Shown here piece by piece: positions 1 to 12,500 of a DNA stretch of 64,000 bases. A program made the position numbers and the translations under genes. The DNA lies in the NCBI GenBank assembly GCA_002914845.1, contig JXTC01000060.1:25162-89161 (forward strand), in the 5' to 3' direction. Every line of letters starts with the position of its first letter. Within the stretch, counting starts at the first letter, position 1. The notes beneath the pieces were generated by a model. The model had not been told where the DNA came from, did no database searches, and saw only the letters and a program-made list of their open reading frames with translations. Source of the DNA: Trema orientale (lineage: Eukaryota > Streptophyta > Magnoliopsida > Rosales > Cannabaceae).

Positions 1-183
1 TCCCGCGGACAGGCGCATCAACAACAGGGAGGGGCGGTGTGCTGGTGGCGATTGATGGCAGAGCTTCGACTCTTGAGAATTTTGAACGAAGAAGAAGGAC
101 CTCTGGGCAAGTTTAAGGGAGTTGAGGGGCAATGTTGCTAGTAGGACACGTGGCAGTCTTGACTACCGTAGAATAGAATTGTA

Positions 184-195
184 CTATTTATAAAT
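184..195 (+). promoter_or_regulatory. candidate TATA box of BSH
   Basis: The motif CTATTTATAAAT lies about 120 bp upstream of the BSH start codon at 311, which would place transcription initiation near 215-225 and give a short purine-rich 5' leader. This rests on motif and spacing only. The rest of 1-310 shows no supported gene. A minus-strand ATG at 18-16 could begin a divergent gene, but only six codons are inside the window. Confidence 0.4.
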
Positions 196-310
196 TAGAA
201 TTAGACTAAAAAAAGGAAAAAAAGAGGAAGAGGAAGAGGGTTCGTTCGATGAGAGTTACTTGTCTTGTCTGACTCTGAGGAAGTGTCTTAGACTTAGAGA
301 GTGAGTTGCG

Positions 311-564
311 ATGAAGGGCCAAGCGTCGGCCTACTGGAAGGCCTCAGCCGTCAAGTTCAGGATGTAAGTAAGTTTGCTGCTGTTTTCAATTCTGTTTCTC
401 TGTATTTAAATTAATCATGATTTTGTAATTTTATGGCAGCCCAACAGCCCAGAATTTGGTACCCATCAGATTGGACATCGAAGTGGACGGCCAGAGGTTC
501 AGAGACGCTTTCACTTGGAACCCTTGTGGTATATTATTCTATTTTTACTTGCTACTATGTTTTT

Positions 565-595
<31 letters not shown>

Positions 596-2941
596 ATCCA
601 TGCAATTCCAACTATACTACTATTTCATACCAAACTCACAAAGATTTGAATTTGAATTGGTTGGATTTTGTATTGTATTGTATTGTATTGAATTGTGGTT
701 TTGTTTTGTTATGTATTGTATTGTATTGTAGATCCTGATTCTGAAATTGTGGTGTTTGCCAAAAGGACTGTCAAAGACCTGAAGCTCCCTCCTGTATTCG
801 TTACCCATATTGCTTCCTCCATTCAGGCAACTCTTAACTTACTATGACTTTCTCTTTCTCTTTCTCTTTCTCTTTATCTTTCTCATATGGGTTTGTTAAC
901 TGGTGTCACCTTTCCTTGTTTACTCGCCATTATCAGTCTCAGTTGGCTGACTTTCGGTCATTTGAAGGTCAAGATATGTATGCTGGCGAGAAGATTGTTC
1001 CTATTAAGGTTTGTTCAATTCAGTTCAGTTCAGTTCAATTCAGTCTCCTCCATCTCTAACCTCTATACTCTAATCTTAATCTAATCACTTAACAACTAAC
1101 TTCATCTTCTTCTCAGCTTGATCTTCGCGTAAACCATACTCTTATAAAGGACCACTTTTTGTGGGTAAGAAAGATATATATATATATATATATATATATA
1201 TGGAACATTACTTGTTTCATCCTATCCCTTTGATTTGATTTGACTTGAGTGAAACTAGCATATCCCATGTTGAACATTGAACATAAATTCCGCTATTTCC
1301 AGGATATGAACAACTTTGAGAGTGATCCCGAAGAGTTTGCTAAAACCTTCTGCAGAGATTTAGGTATTCAAGACCCTGAAGTTGCTGTAAGTATAAAACT
1401 AGCTCACTCCTCAATTGTTGTCTCATACTTTCTTTCACGACATTCTGAAGAATTTTCTTTCTCAGCCCGCAATTGCTTTTGCAATCAGAGAACAATTGTA
1501 TGAGGTTAGGTTCCACTGACATTTTGATCTAATATTATGTGTTTCCACCATTATTAGGCTGAGCAAAAAGAAAAAAGAGTTGATATAACTGTAAATGAAG
1601 TTTCATTTCTTATTGTTTGTTCTTTTAATGTTTTGGTCTTATCTTTGTTCAAGTTCAGTCAGCAGTAAACTTATGATATTCCATATTCTAGATTGTAATT
1701 CAAAGTGTAGCTTCAGCAAGAGAAAGTCGAATTAGCAAGAAGGGACGCCGAGGGGCTGACCACACACCTGCCAGGTTGTATTTGTAGGTTAAAGTTAATG
1801 AACTTACAGGAAAGTTGATGAGAGTTCATGTGACTAATACAACACGAATTTTTCTGACAGTAAAGCTGGTGGTGCCACTTTGGACCTCGTTAAGTTATTT
1901 GGTCATAGATCTAGCGTCGTTCGGTATGTCTTTCTCTGGATAATGTCTTCATGCTAGAATCTCGTAACATATTTGCTCTCTAGTCATAGGATTTGACTTG
2001 GAAGTTTAACCACTTTCCTTTTGGCCAACGAAGACCATATGCGTCTTATGCTATTGTGTACCAATTTACCACTGGTACAGCTTCAGTCACAAAACTCAAA
2101 TTATTTCCTCAAATGATCACCTTTTTTATGCTCAATAATTCAGTTTTTTGTTTTAATTTTCTTTCCTCCAATACCATAATCCAAAGCTCTTTGAATTTGT
2201 TAATTAACTCTTATTAGATTGAGTTCTTCCACTCTGCCTTGCTGTTGTTAGTTTCCATCGCATCCAAGATGACTTTAATGGGAAAGTGAATCCCATCCAT
2301 ATTCAAGACTCAGCTTCTAGAATCAGACATCAACAACCTTTCCCAATATCAGTATCTTGTCAAGAAATGTGAAATTTCGTAAAAAACAGGGTTAGCAGCT
2401 TCTTCGTAAGGGTAGCCTCAATCGCTCCAAATTCGTGGTTAATAAAAAGCTTGCATGATAACAATTGTAAGAGCAAAAGAAACTAAAACTGTAGAGATCT
2501 TGAAGAATCCAAAAATAGCAGACTCCTTTATTTTGTCATACAATCTGTCGGAGTAGATAGAGATGCACAAATTTGCATATTTCTCTACATGGAGGATAGT
2601 GTCTAAATGAGCTTTTCGGTTTGATCTTTTGCCCAATCCCAGGACTTTCTGCCAGGTGCAGTATGTGGTTTAGTAGCTTTCTTGACTTGCATTTAATATC
2701 ACTAAGTCAGATTTTGACTTTTTCTAATTTGAGCTATTTTGAAGTGTGTTTAAGATGTTTGCTTTAGGATCAAGCGTCAGAAAATTAAAAGAAGATACTT
2801 ACAAAACTGTTTATCTCTTGTGACTTGCTCCCAAATGCCAGGAAGAGAAAAGAGTGGGATGTATATGAACCCATTGTTGATCTTCTCTCTAACGAGGAGA
2901 TGGATGCTCTTGAAGCAAGAGAAGAAAGGAATGCTCGTTGA
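311..2941 (+). CDS. BSH: SNF5-type SWI/SNF chromatin-remodelling subunit (BUSHY growth)
   Basis: Exons: 311-363, 440-528, 732-826, 937-1008, 1117-1164, 1303-1386, 1466-1504, 1692-1774, 1861-1923 and 2842-2941; 726 nt, 241 aa, against about 240 aa for Arabidopsis BSH. The protein carries the two SNF5 repeats, one around [14 protein letters not shown] (residues ~23-36) and one around [17 protein letters not shown] (~95-111), then the basic [14 protein letters not shown] stretch and the family ending [15 protein letters not shown]5 proteins are core subunits of SWI/SNF ATP-dependent nucleosome remodellers in the nucleus. The start ATG opens the [18 protein letters not shown]-terminus typical of plant BSH. 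Intron 3 (827-936) begins with GC rather than GT; all the others are GT-AG. The last intron is the longest, about 0.9 kb. The identification is secure; exon ends are inferred from splice sites and phase. Confidence 0.95.
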
Positions 2942-3218
2942 CTTATCCCGGCAGCAGCATATCTCAATATCTTTAGGCAACGATGCCCTAGTTGAATTTA
3001 CTGCTTGCTTTTGTTACTTCTAGGGGCTCCGTGAACCATTTTGGTATCAATGGTTTAATGTATTTCTGGTCTTGGAGATATGAATGAGCCATGAAAATGT
3101 TTGTCATTTTCTTCTCACCATGTTCCTAATGAAATTGCAACTTTACCAGTGAGATTGTATTCTTCTGTATTGCAAAAGCTGTAAATTGGAGAAGTTTTCC
3201 GATCATAGATTCTCTCAG
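2942..3218 (+). other. BSH 3' UTR / downstream flank
   Basis: Non-coding sequence between the BSH stop codon and the foldback element. It probably contains the 3' UTR and polyadenylation region. The last nine bases (3210-3218, TTCTCTCAG) look like the left target-site copy of the adjoining element. Confidence 0.5.
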
Positions 3219-4605
3219 AGAAATTAGGCCAAATATGCTCCCTAATACCCTTATTTTGGCTCATATGTACAAGTTTAAAAACATTTGAAAAATATGTGTG
3301 CGGACGAAAATACCCTTACTAATATCGAAGAGAAAATATGCCTCACTTTCAAATGAATGTCTGTCATTCTCTATAACCATGCCGAAATCTCTTTTCCTCC
3401 ATGCTGCCAAACTCATTTTCATTCTTGAAAAAAGGAGAAAAAATAATTTGAGAAGAAAATCTCATTTTCATCTCTCATATCGCCGCTAAACTATCATTTC
3501 ACTCTCTTCTCTCATTATTCTTTTCTAATTTGTTCTGGGTATAGTTTAAAATAACATATTATCAAATTTCGAGATGTTATGAAATCATTTATGTATTGAA
3601 AAATCATTTTCATGTTAATTTTTTGCAAGTTTTAAAAAAAAATCGCGAACATTTTTAATGATTTTCGATGGTTTTTCGTTTATATTTTGATAAAAACTAT
3701 ATTCTCAATAAAATTTCGATGAAAATGGTATTTTTGATAATTTTCGATGCATTTTCGATGCATTTTCGATGAATTTTCGATGATATTTCGATGAAAATAG
3801 TATTCTCAATAATATTTCAATAAAGTGGTATTTTTGATAATTTTCGACACAATTTCGATGTATTTTCGATGATTATTCGATGAAAGTAGTATTTTTCATA
3901 AAATTTTGTCGAAAATATCACATCATCAAAATTATATCGAAATTCTGTCAAATATTATGAAAAATACCACTTTCATCGAAAATGTATCGAAATTACATCG
4001 AAAATTATCAAAAATACCACTTTATTGAAATATTACTGAGAATACCATTTTTGTCGAAATATCATCGAAAAGTCATCGAAAATGCATTGAAAATTCATCG
4101 AAATTGCATCGAAAAGTATCAAAAATACCATTTTCATCGAAATTTTATTGAAAATATAATTTTCATCAAAATATAATCGAAAAGCATCGAAAATGTTCGC
4201 GATTTTTTGTTAAAACTCGTAAAAATCAACCTAAAAATGATTTTTTAACACATAAATGACCTCATAACATCTCGAAATTTGATAATATGTTATTTCAAAC
4301 TATACCCAGAACAAATTGGAGAAGAATGAAGAGAGAAGAGAGTGAAATGATGAGTTTGACGGCGATATGAGAAATGAAAACGAGATTTTCTTCTCAAATT
4401 ATTTTTTCTCCTTTTTTCAGAGACGAAAACGAGTTTGACGGCATGGAGGAGAAGAGATTTCGGCTTGATTAAAGAAAAGAGAGACATAATTAATGAGGGG
4501 TAAACATGACTTTTCACGTGATACATGCATATTTTACAAACTTTTATTTGGGAGAACATACGGACCAAAATATGCCTATTATGATGCATATTTTATCTAA
4601 TTTCT
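3219..4605. mobile_element. foldback (long terminal inverted repeat) element, copy 1
   Basis: The left end AGAAATTAGGCC and the right end (reverse complement AGAAATTAGATA) start two arms that stay inverted-complementary over hundreds of bases, for example AACATATTATCAAATTTCG near 3552 against CGAAATTTGATAATATGTT near 4273. The inner part is made of degenerate TTTTCGATG units on the left arm and CATCGAAAA units on the right, so the 1.39 kb can fold into one long hairpin. Flanks TTCTCTCAG and TTCTCTCGA match in 7 of 9 positions, suggesting an 8-9 bp target duplication. Long inverted ends with 8-9 bp duplications point to a non-autonomous Mutator-like or foldback element. No transposase ORF is present. 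A second, oppositely oriented copy lies at 59386-60689. Confidence 0.85.
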
Positions 4606-6156
4606 TTCTCTCGAAGAAGTTTTTCATCCATTATATCATCAATTTCCTACTTAGGTGGGGCTCTCAGTGGAAGATGTGTGAGCAAAAAGGGTATATTGAA
4701 GGTGCTGGTGTTTATTTTTTTTTTATTTTTTTTTTAACTTGTAGAGGGTTTTAGGTTGTGGATTATGGGTGCAAGGAAACTCTAGAAAGGATCAATCCCA
4801 TCCATCCCATTCACGGTAAGCCAAGTGTTATTCCGAGTCTAGTTTTGGCCTTTAGCGGGACCATCCTTGATCGATAGGATCCATCTTCTGTCCTCCATCG
4901 ATCCATCTTCTGTCCTGGAGGTCGCTTTCATATCTTTATAGCATTTTTAGGGCATAAGGCATTTTTAGGGTACAAGGCATAGCTCTCTCTACTTGTGGTT
5001 GTGGATAAGGAATGGTTTCACCTGTTTATCTTTGATCTTTATTGTTTTCTTAAAAATTAATAATGTCTGATTTTAATTTTTTTTTTCCCCTTTTTCCAGT
5101 TTCAAGCTTTTAAAGAATCGGCGCATTATCAGTTTTGTCTTGAGCGTATTTTAAAGCCCATTATAAATATGGGATAACTTTATAATTCATTTACAAACAT
5201 AGACCTTTTCTCGATGAAAAAATTTAGTAATCAATTTGGGGGCAAGAAAACCAGACTTGATGACAACTTGCCTCCTTCGACTTGGTCGTGATGAAAATTC
5301 ATGGGGATGTTAGCGAGGAAACTTGGAGTATCCATGGTTTCAGGAGAAAAAGTTGTCTGTTTTAATTAGGATATGTAAGTAAAATTAAATAAGTAATATG
5401 ACATTGAGACTAGTTTTTAATAAAAATTTTGGATGAGACCATTAGTAGACCCTTGTATATAAAACTCTTTTCTGGTGAAGCATACTCATTTGTTGTATAA
5501 GCATATACAAAATATCCTAATCTATAGGATTCCATAAGGAGTGCTTTTTTCGTAAATAAAAAAAAAAAAAATCAGATGCTTGCTATGGTTTAAAGGATTT
5601 TCCCCTATGGTTTAGTGGATGACTCCTTAGTATTTTCTTCTTTGTTTTTGAACGAGGGGGATCATATTCAAACTTTCATCCGCTACATAAGAAATTACCC
5701 AAGCCATGCCTATTATTATAGGCAAAGAAGAAGTGATATATATGGTGTAAATAAATCAGTAATCATACAGAAGAATTAAAGAGAAAATTGGAAAAGAAGA
5801 TGAATAGAGAGATGGAATTCTCAACTCCCGTTAATATTAATCTCGCCGTGATATTTCATTTTTATCACGGGGATTCCCTATAGATTAACATTTTGACCGG
5901 AAAATTACAAAAAAAAAAAAAAAAAGAATTAAAATGAAAAACAGCATCCAACTCTGCAACTCCTCTTTGTTGTCGATTTTTTTCTTTTGTTTTCTTTCCT
6001 CAAGCCTTCCCACCTCTTGAACAAAGAAAGATCATATCTCAAAATAACATTATCTACAAACTAGCTACTTCATATCCATACCAGATCCAAATAAGTAACT
6101 AGTATGATGCTGCGCTATCTCTCTTTTTTTGTCTTTTCTTAGGTAATACTTGGAAA

Positions 6157-6190
<34 letters not shown>

Positions 6191-6205
6191 GCAGACGTAC
6201 GTGGT
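4606..6205. other. intergenic, no gene seen
   Basis: AT-rich sequence with homopolymer runs, a CA/TA microsatellite (about 6158-6190) and short local duplications around CCATCTTCTGTCCT (4880-4915). No coding exon is supported on either strand. The right end probably includes the 3' UTR of the small minus-strand gene that stops at 6206. Confidence 0.5.
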
Positions 6206-6605
6206 TTAAGAAGTGATTTTGTAGGGTGTAGTCTTGGACTTGTCCAGAATAGACCACATGACTTGAACATCTTCATAAGTGCATGCCATTACTTCACCAT
6301 GCAGATCCATAACGCTGCTCCCATTTTCTGCAAATTAATCAAGTCAATGAACTATTAATTAATATTTTAATTAACATGATCATGACTTGCACCTCTGCCT
6401 GCAACTGCTGCAATATATACAATATCTCTTAATATATCTTAATAATTATGTAGAGATGACACTGAATGCAAATACATATATTAAGCAATATATATATATA
6501 TATACCTTGGAGCTGAGACTTTTTATTAGGATCCCTGGGTTGTTGATTGAAAAAAGTGCAAGCTTTCTTGAATGGGGATGTGATGGTCTTTTTCCAAGAT
6601 GCCAT
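6206..6605 (-). CDS. small plant protein of unknown function, 73 aa
   Basis: Two exons on the minus strand: 6605-6506 (100 nt) and 6327-6206 (122 nt), joined across a 178-nt intron with donor G|GTATAT and acceptor TTTGCAG. The protein opens MASWKKTITSPFKKACTFFN and has the core VMDLHGEVMACTYEDVQVMW followed by SILDKSK. I recall the same pattern (a basic N-terminus, then a conserved acidic core ending WSILDKSK) in short uncharacterised proteins of other eudicots, but I know no function. No signal peptide or membrane segment is visible. A TATATAAGG motif lies about 145 bp upstream. Neither exon is a long ORF, so gene finders may miss it. In-phase splicing and the family-like core make it credible. 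Confidence 0.8.
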
Positions 6606-6747
6606 ATATATGTTATTGAATATACCTTAGTTACAATAGTAACAGTAGAACTGCTCTGATCTTCTGATCATGAATAGCTGGGAAGCCAATGATATATAAT
6701 GTCTATTTCAACTCGACAACATTAAGACTCCACAACTGATCTCTCCG

Positions 6748-6756
6748 CCTTATATA
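6748..6756 (-). promoter_or_regulatory. candidate TATA box of the 73-aa gene
   Basis: TATATAAGG on the minus strand, about 145 bp upstream of the start at 6605, is the best TATA match in the upstream region. A GA-rich microsatellite (6885-6915) lies further upstream. The call rests on motif and spacing only. Confidence 0.4.
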
Positions 6757-9510
6757 TGTATATATACACTACACCCAATGTGTTTGTGTATCTGATCAGT
6801 GTGAATGTATATAGTAATAATAATAATTAATAAAAATAATAAAATAACCAAATAAAAATAATAGGAGATCATAGAGGAGAGAAAGAGAGAAGAAAGAGGG
6901 AGAGAGAGAGAGAGGCAAGATCCGTGAGATGAGCCTTAGATGAGAGGAACATCACTCCTTTAATTTTCTTATCTGATAGAAGGTCGCCGACTGCACCGAA
7001 GCACATGCTGCACGCTCCCAAACAGACCCTCTCGCCCCGCCTACACGTGAAATCATCTTTTACTTTCCTGAGTGTGACGTATTTTATTATCTGTTTTTAT
7101 TTTTATATATCTACTCTATTATGAATATATAATGCATAATATTGCATATTATTTCCTTTCCCCTATCTCTCTTCTCTCTTTTATTTTATCTATTAAGATA
7201 CCATCGATATTGGACCTCTCACATATATAGGACCTTCATTCAAGTGTCAGTTTCACTGTTAATGTTATTAGAGTCTCGAACGATACACTAACATTTATTA
7301 GTGTTGATGCCTCTAAAAAGTCTCAATTATTAATCTCATCCCCTCTACTTTGTCAATTGTCATGGGCTGTATTGGTAGTCGTACTAATGCTAGCTCGCGC
7401 TTTCTCTTTCAACTGCCCCATACAGCCAGTCCCTTTCCCTTTCGGTCCATAAGTACTCGTGCTAATTAAAAGAGGATAAAGCACACCCATTGGCTCCTAT
7501 TGCAATTGCAATTCACAATCACAACCGAACCCAATGTCTGCAAATTGATTGGCCTTCGCTTGCAACGACAATGGACATGCATGTGATGCCCACATGTTGT
7601 GGTACGGAGCAGGGAGACTGACCAAGACAGCCATATCTAGGTGCAGTCTCTGTGACTTTCATTTATTTTTTTTATTTTTTTCTGGAAGTAAATCCCGGTC
7701 AAACAAGCCCAACCCGAGGGACACAAACTTCATTAAAGTCCCTGTGATTATAGGATATTATTACCCAAAACCCAAACATAATTATTTAACCATACCACCT
7801 TTTGTTTTTCTCTTTATTCAATTTGATGTGTTAGTGTTACTAAAACTACCAGCACTACATATGATTTTAGTTTTCTTTGGTATAATTAACATTAAACATA
7901 TAACTAATGCAATTATACATATAAATGATTCGCGTGATCAAATAGGTTCGATAAATTATTTAAACACAAACTACATTAATCAATGAAAGATGCCGTTGAT
8001 TTTAATCATGAGTTTGACAGTGACATTTAGTCGGTTCGAAGGAACATGGTATTATGTTTATATTATCCAAATTGAGCGCCTCAAGAAAGCATATAACGTT
8101 AATTGGCACATGATCTTCCTTGTTTACTGTGTGCTAAGCAGTAAAATAATGGACGGCCATACTTGCAAAGCTTATAATAAAAGGACCTTTAAAGGTCAAC
8201 CGTCAATGTTTACCCGCCTTGAACTCCTAAACCCTCAAAGCTAAATTGAGTTTGAGATTTTTTTTTTTTTTTTTGGATCAAAAATTGAGTTTGAGATTGT
8301 TCATACTTGATAGGTTATGTCTCTAAGCAACTCTAATTTTGTAAATTTCACGCAACAAGATGTGACAGTGCATCCCCCTTTGTTTCTGTAGGTTGTAATT
8401 TGTGATTATTTAATTTTTTCTCTTGTCCATAATTATTATTTTTATGTTTTTTTATCCTGTTTATTCTATCCCACATGACAAACAAGACTGACAGTTTTAA
8501 CAGTGAGAAATTATTATTGTTTGTATATACCATCGTTCTAATAGAACATATAGCAACAATCAATGGTTTTATATAAATAGATTTTTATTTTTAATAAGTA
8601 ATTAAAGAAATTTGATTGATCAGTAGTGGTTTTCACATGTAGACAGATTGCATGTTTGGGCATTGAATTGGCTGTCCATTTGAATTATCAAGGCTTTTTT
8701 TTTCCTCATTATTTCTTCATTTTCTTTTGATGAGACCCCACATAACTATGCAATGGGAAGAGAGAGAGACTATGATTGTAATGTGGATGGGATAAAGCAA
8801 GAAGTGAGGGACCCATGATGAACCAAAGGACTAAGAAATGGGAGATTGGATCACATCCTATCAGCAAATTTAAATTAGATTTCGCAAAGTGCAAAGGAAA
8901 CTATACGGATAGGGGCCCAGGGCCAAAACTAAAAAACAGAAAAAGGAAAGCGAAAAACAGAAACACCGCCTTTACTTGAGAGGAAAGAGAAAACAAAAAC
9001 AAGGAAAGAAAAATGAAATAAAATTGTACAAAGTGGTTGGCTCCATTCCATACCTCAACTTTTGGGGCTTTCAGGCTTGTGTTATGAGTCCACACAATGT
9101 GCTTCATGTCTCTTAAAGCCAGACCAAGTGCCAAGTGGCCCCCGCAAACTCCTCAATATTAGATGTTATTTGATCATTTTCATTTGCTTCAATCATAATC
9201 AGTCCATAGTCACCCTTCCTGCTTTGCCTGCATCAAATATTTATCCACAACAAAATATGTGCCATCTAATATTCTCAAAAATCCCATAAACGGAAACTGA
9301 ATTCCCCATCAATTTGTAAATAGCATGTACAGTCATTTACAAACACTTTCAATTTCAAAACGCTATAATGCCGCAGCCCGCAGATACACACACGTATCCC
9401 ACAAGATAAATTTAGAGCAGATCAATTAGCAGTCTGAAACATTTATACACTCAAAATCATACTTGCACGAGGCAAAATCACAAAGAATTTCATAAACATA
9501 ATACTCTCGC
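6757..9510. other. intergenic, no gene seen
   Basis: This 2.7-kb stretch separates the 73-aa gene (upstream side) from the 3' end of the importin gene. It is AT-rich with poly-T and GA tracts. A 16-base motif, AAATTGAGTTTGAGAT, is repeated at about 8242 and 8282 on either side of a poly-T run. Open frames here (such as 7549-7986 on plus) have no recognisable family, no plausible splice partners and compositionally biased sequence. About the last 200 bases before 9511 are likely importin 3' UTR. Confidence 0.45.
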
Positions 9511-12500
9511 TCAAGAATACCTAGATTCTTGAAAATATAAATTTAATTCAGGGAAGGCATCTAGAAAACTTGCAATAAGCTCAGCTCGTATTGTTTTTCC
9601 TTGTATAAGAATGCGATGATATCTTTCGAACAGTGATACCACAACTCTTTGTAGATCAATATCCTCCAAATAACCTGTAACACAACACACGATGTGTAAA
9701 TGAATTTTAATATGAGATAGTATCACTTTTATACCTTGTATTTTGACACTTTGTTCAATTTATACTTGTGTTTTGGTTATTATCAACATTGACCCTTAAA
9801 TTTAAAATCTATTATAAATTTATACTCTGACACCAATTTAAAGCAATTAAATTGCCAAGATGATTTAATAAACTTATTCTCAGATCAGTTTTTATACAAC
9901 TTAATTTTAATTTTTTAATCAGCATCTTGATAAATTAACTGCTCTAAATTAGTGTCAGGATATAAATTTGTAACAGATTTCAAATCTAAGGATCAATGTT
10001 GATAATAACCAAAATACAAAGTATAATTTGAATAAAGTGTCAAAATATAAAGTATAAAAATGATAATATCTTTTTAATATTCTATCACCTTCAAGCAAAA
10101 ATGAGTATGGTCTCAACGTTTAGACCATGTTTACTAATCCGTAAAGGGAATAAGTGGAAAGAAAATGAAGAAGAATAAGAAACAATGAAGGGGGAAGGAT
10201 ATGATTCCCTTTCATGTGTTTACATAGCAATTAGTTACACAGGAAAGGGAATGTCATTCCCTTTTACATTCCTTTTCTTCTCCGTTATGGCTTAGTAAAC
10301 ATGCCTTCTCAATTTAGTTTACTTAAAAGGCTTTTAAGTTAAAATCATGCTTTATCTAATATGTTATCAAAACAGGAGGCCTACCTAATTCAATCTCATC
10401 TTCTTGATCTTCCACATCCTCCTCTTCAATAACCGTACCATCTTGCAAAGAAACAGCTACTTTTGCATACCTATTGAGAAACTCTTCCTCAGTTTCTTCG
10501 TGTTCATCAGCCTCGGAGTCCTTCAAAACAAGAAGTAACAATGAGAATGTCAACTTTCCCAACATAAGCTGCATGGGATAATAATGCAAACGCCAGATCC
10601 AAACAATAGCCTGTCTTTTCATTTTAATTGGAATTTTTTATTATTATTAGAAAGCTCAACTTTAATAAGGCAAAACTAGAAATTGCATGACTATTTCTAG
10701 TAGAGGTACTTAAAAAAACAAAAACAAAAAAAAACAAAACAAAACAAAAACAAAAAAAAAAAAAAACAAAACAAAACGTTAAAGGTGGCACCTCTAAAAT
10801 ATGTCCACCTACTAACGTTGCAGTTCTTAGCCTTCTGTCTTTCGATGTTATGCAGATTCATAAATAAACACATGGCATTGCAGATAATTGAGATGAAAAT
10901 GTCATTTTCAAGTCAAACCTCATCGTCATCTTCAGTTCCGTCATCGCCGTCATCAGTTTCAACCTCTTCATCATCTTCATCTTCTTCAACTTTGGCATTT
11001 TCTTCCAGAATTTCTTTTAATCGAACAGATGCCTCCATCAATGAAGAAAAGCATTCCTTTAACAACCCATCTTGTGGTTTCCCTAGTTCCAAGTGCCGTT
11101 CAACTATCTTTGCCAGTGCCATCACTAAGAGCCATAACAAACAATAAGTGATGCCATAAGTGTTCAAATATCTGGAGCTACAATTTTCTACACACAGCAA
11201 TGTAGTAATAGATCAAGGATTATGGCGACGGCATCTTTTTCTATAAAGCCTGGACCTATATCAAACCTCTAATTGATACTGCTCAATTTCTAGGAATTAG
11301 ATGAGAACATGCGACTTCAGCTATCATAGTAGGATTCAGGAAAACGAAAATGCCCATATTAATTCAACAATACTGTAACAGTGACCATCAAAACTGACTC
11401 AGTCAAAACCAAAATAAGCTAAAAGAACAGAAGTGATGTATCCTTTGGCATCATAAATAATTAAAAAGGCAATCCAATATTTGTTTAATTAATTGTTTGA
11501 TGCATCAAAGAAGTAGTCCATATAATTTTAGTGCATCAATCAACGTAATTGTAAAAGTAATCAACTTTACGCAGGTTCAATACAAGCCAAGAATAAACTA
11601 CTAACCAATCAGCCTTATCTCAGATTCCATTTTCAGGCCAGCTTCATAAGACCTCGTGCAGACATATGACAATGTAGATGCCCAGATTGTGAAGCCACTA
11701 TCGTCATCTTTGTCCAATATTCTCTCTATGACATCAGGACAACACAAATAGCATGATGTTACGGCAAGTAACAAAGGCTTCCAGAGTGAACAAGGTTTGT
11801 TCCGAATTTCTTTAAAACGAGAGAAGGCAACCCTAGAAAAAGTGATTGCCAATGACTGCTTCACGCTCTCCGTTTCAAATGAGTCTATAGGGACATTTAG
11901 TAGCATATGGACACAAGAGCAAGCCCTCCACATTGCAGATGGATATTGTGAAATGGCCTCGCTTACAAAAGCACCAATGCCTTCTATTATTGAACCTTTC
12001 GGCACAGGTGGATTTGGAGTAGATGGCATTGGTCTTGCAATAAACTCTCTTAACCTGTATTTATTTTGTAGACTGACAACTTCCTGAATGCAATCAAAAA
12101 TTGACATATCCTCTGACTCTTCCCATGCATGCCAACCCGCAACCAAATCAGCCCAGACTAATAATAATTCTGGTATTTTAAGCTCCAAAATTACGTTGCT
12201 TTCAGTAACAGATAGCATGATGGACCGCAGTAGTGTTGAAGCATCATCTATGCAACATGAAGGAGAAGCCTCACCTTTCTAATCCACATATAACCATTCA
12301 GAGAAAGATATGATTAACAGAATAAAGAGAAAGTAAAGCTAAATATTTAAATTGCAAAGTTTAAATGTTCACGAACCAATGGAGGCGTGGGTGTTAGCCA
12401 AGCCTGTTGCAAAAGAACAGAAAATGCTCCACCAACAGCAGCTCGACCAGATGCCCACTTTTCACTAGTGTCCTCCTCAGATTCTTCAGAGAGAAAATTT

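Noticed and set aside
1-18. Divergent gene starting on the minus strand
   Set aside because: Six codons at the window edge cannot be supported.
7549-7986. 145-codon open frame between the 73-aa gene and the importin gene
   Set aside because: No family resemblance, no plausible splice partners, and a composition like the surrounding AT-rich spacer.
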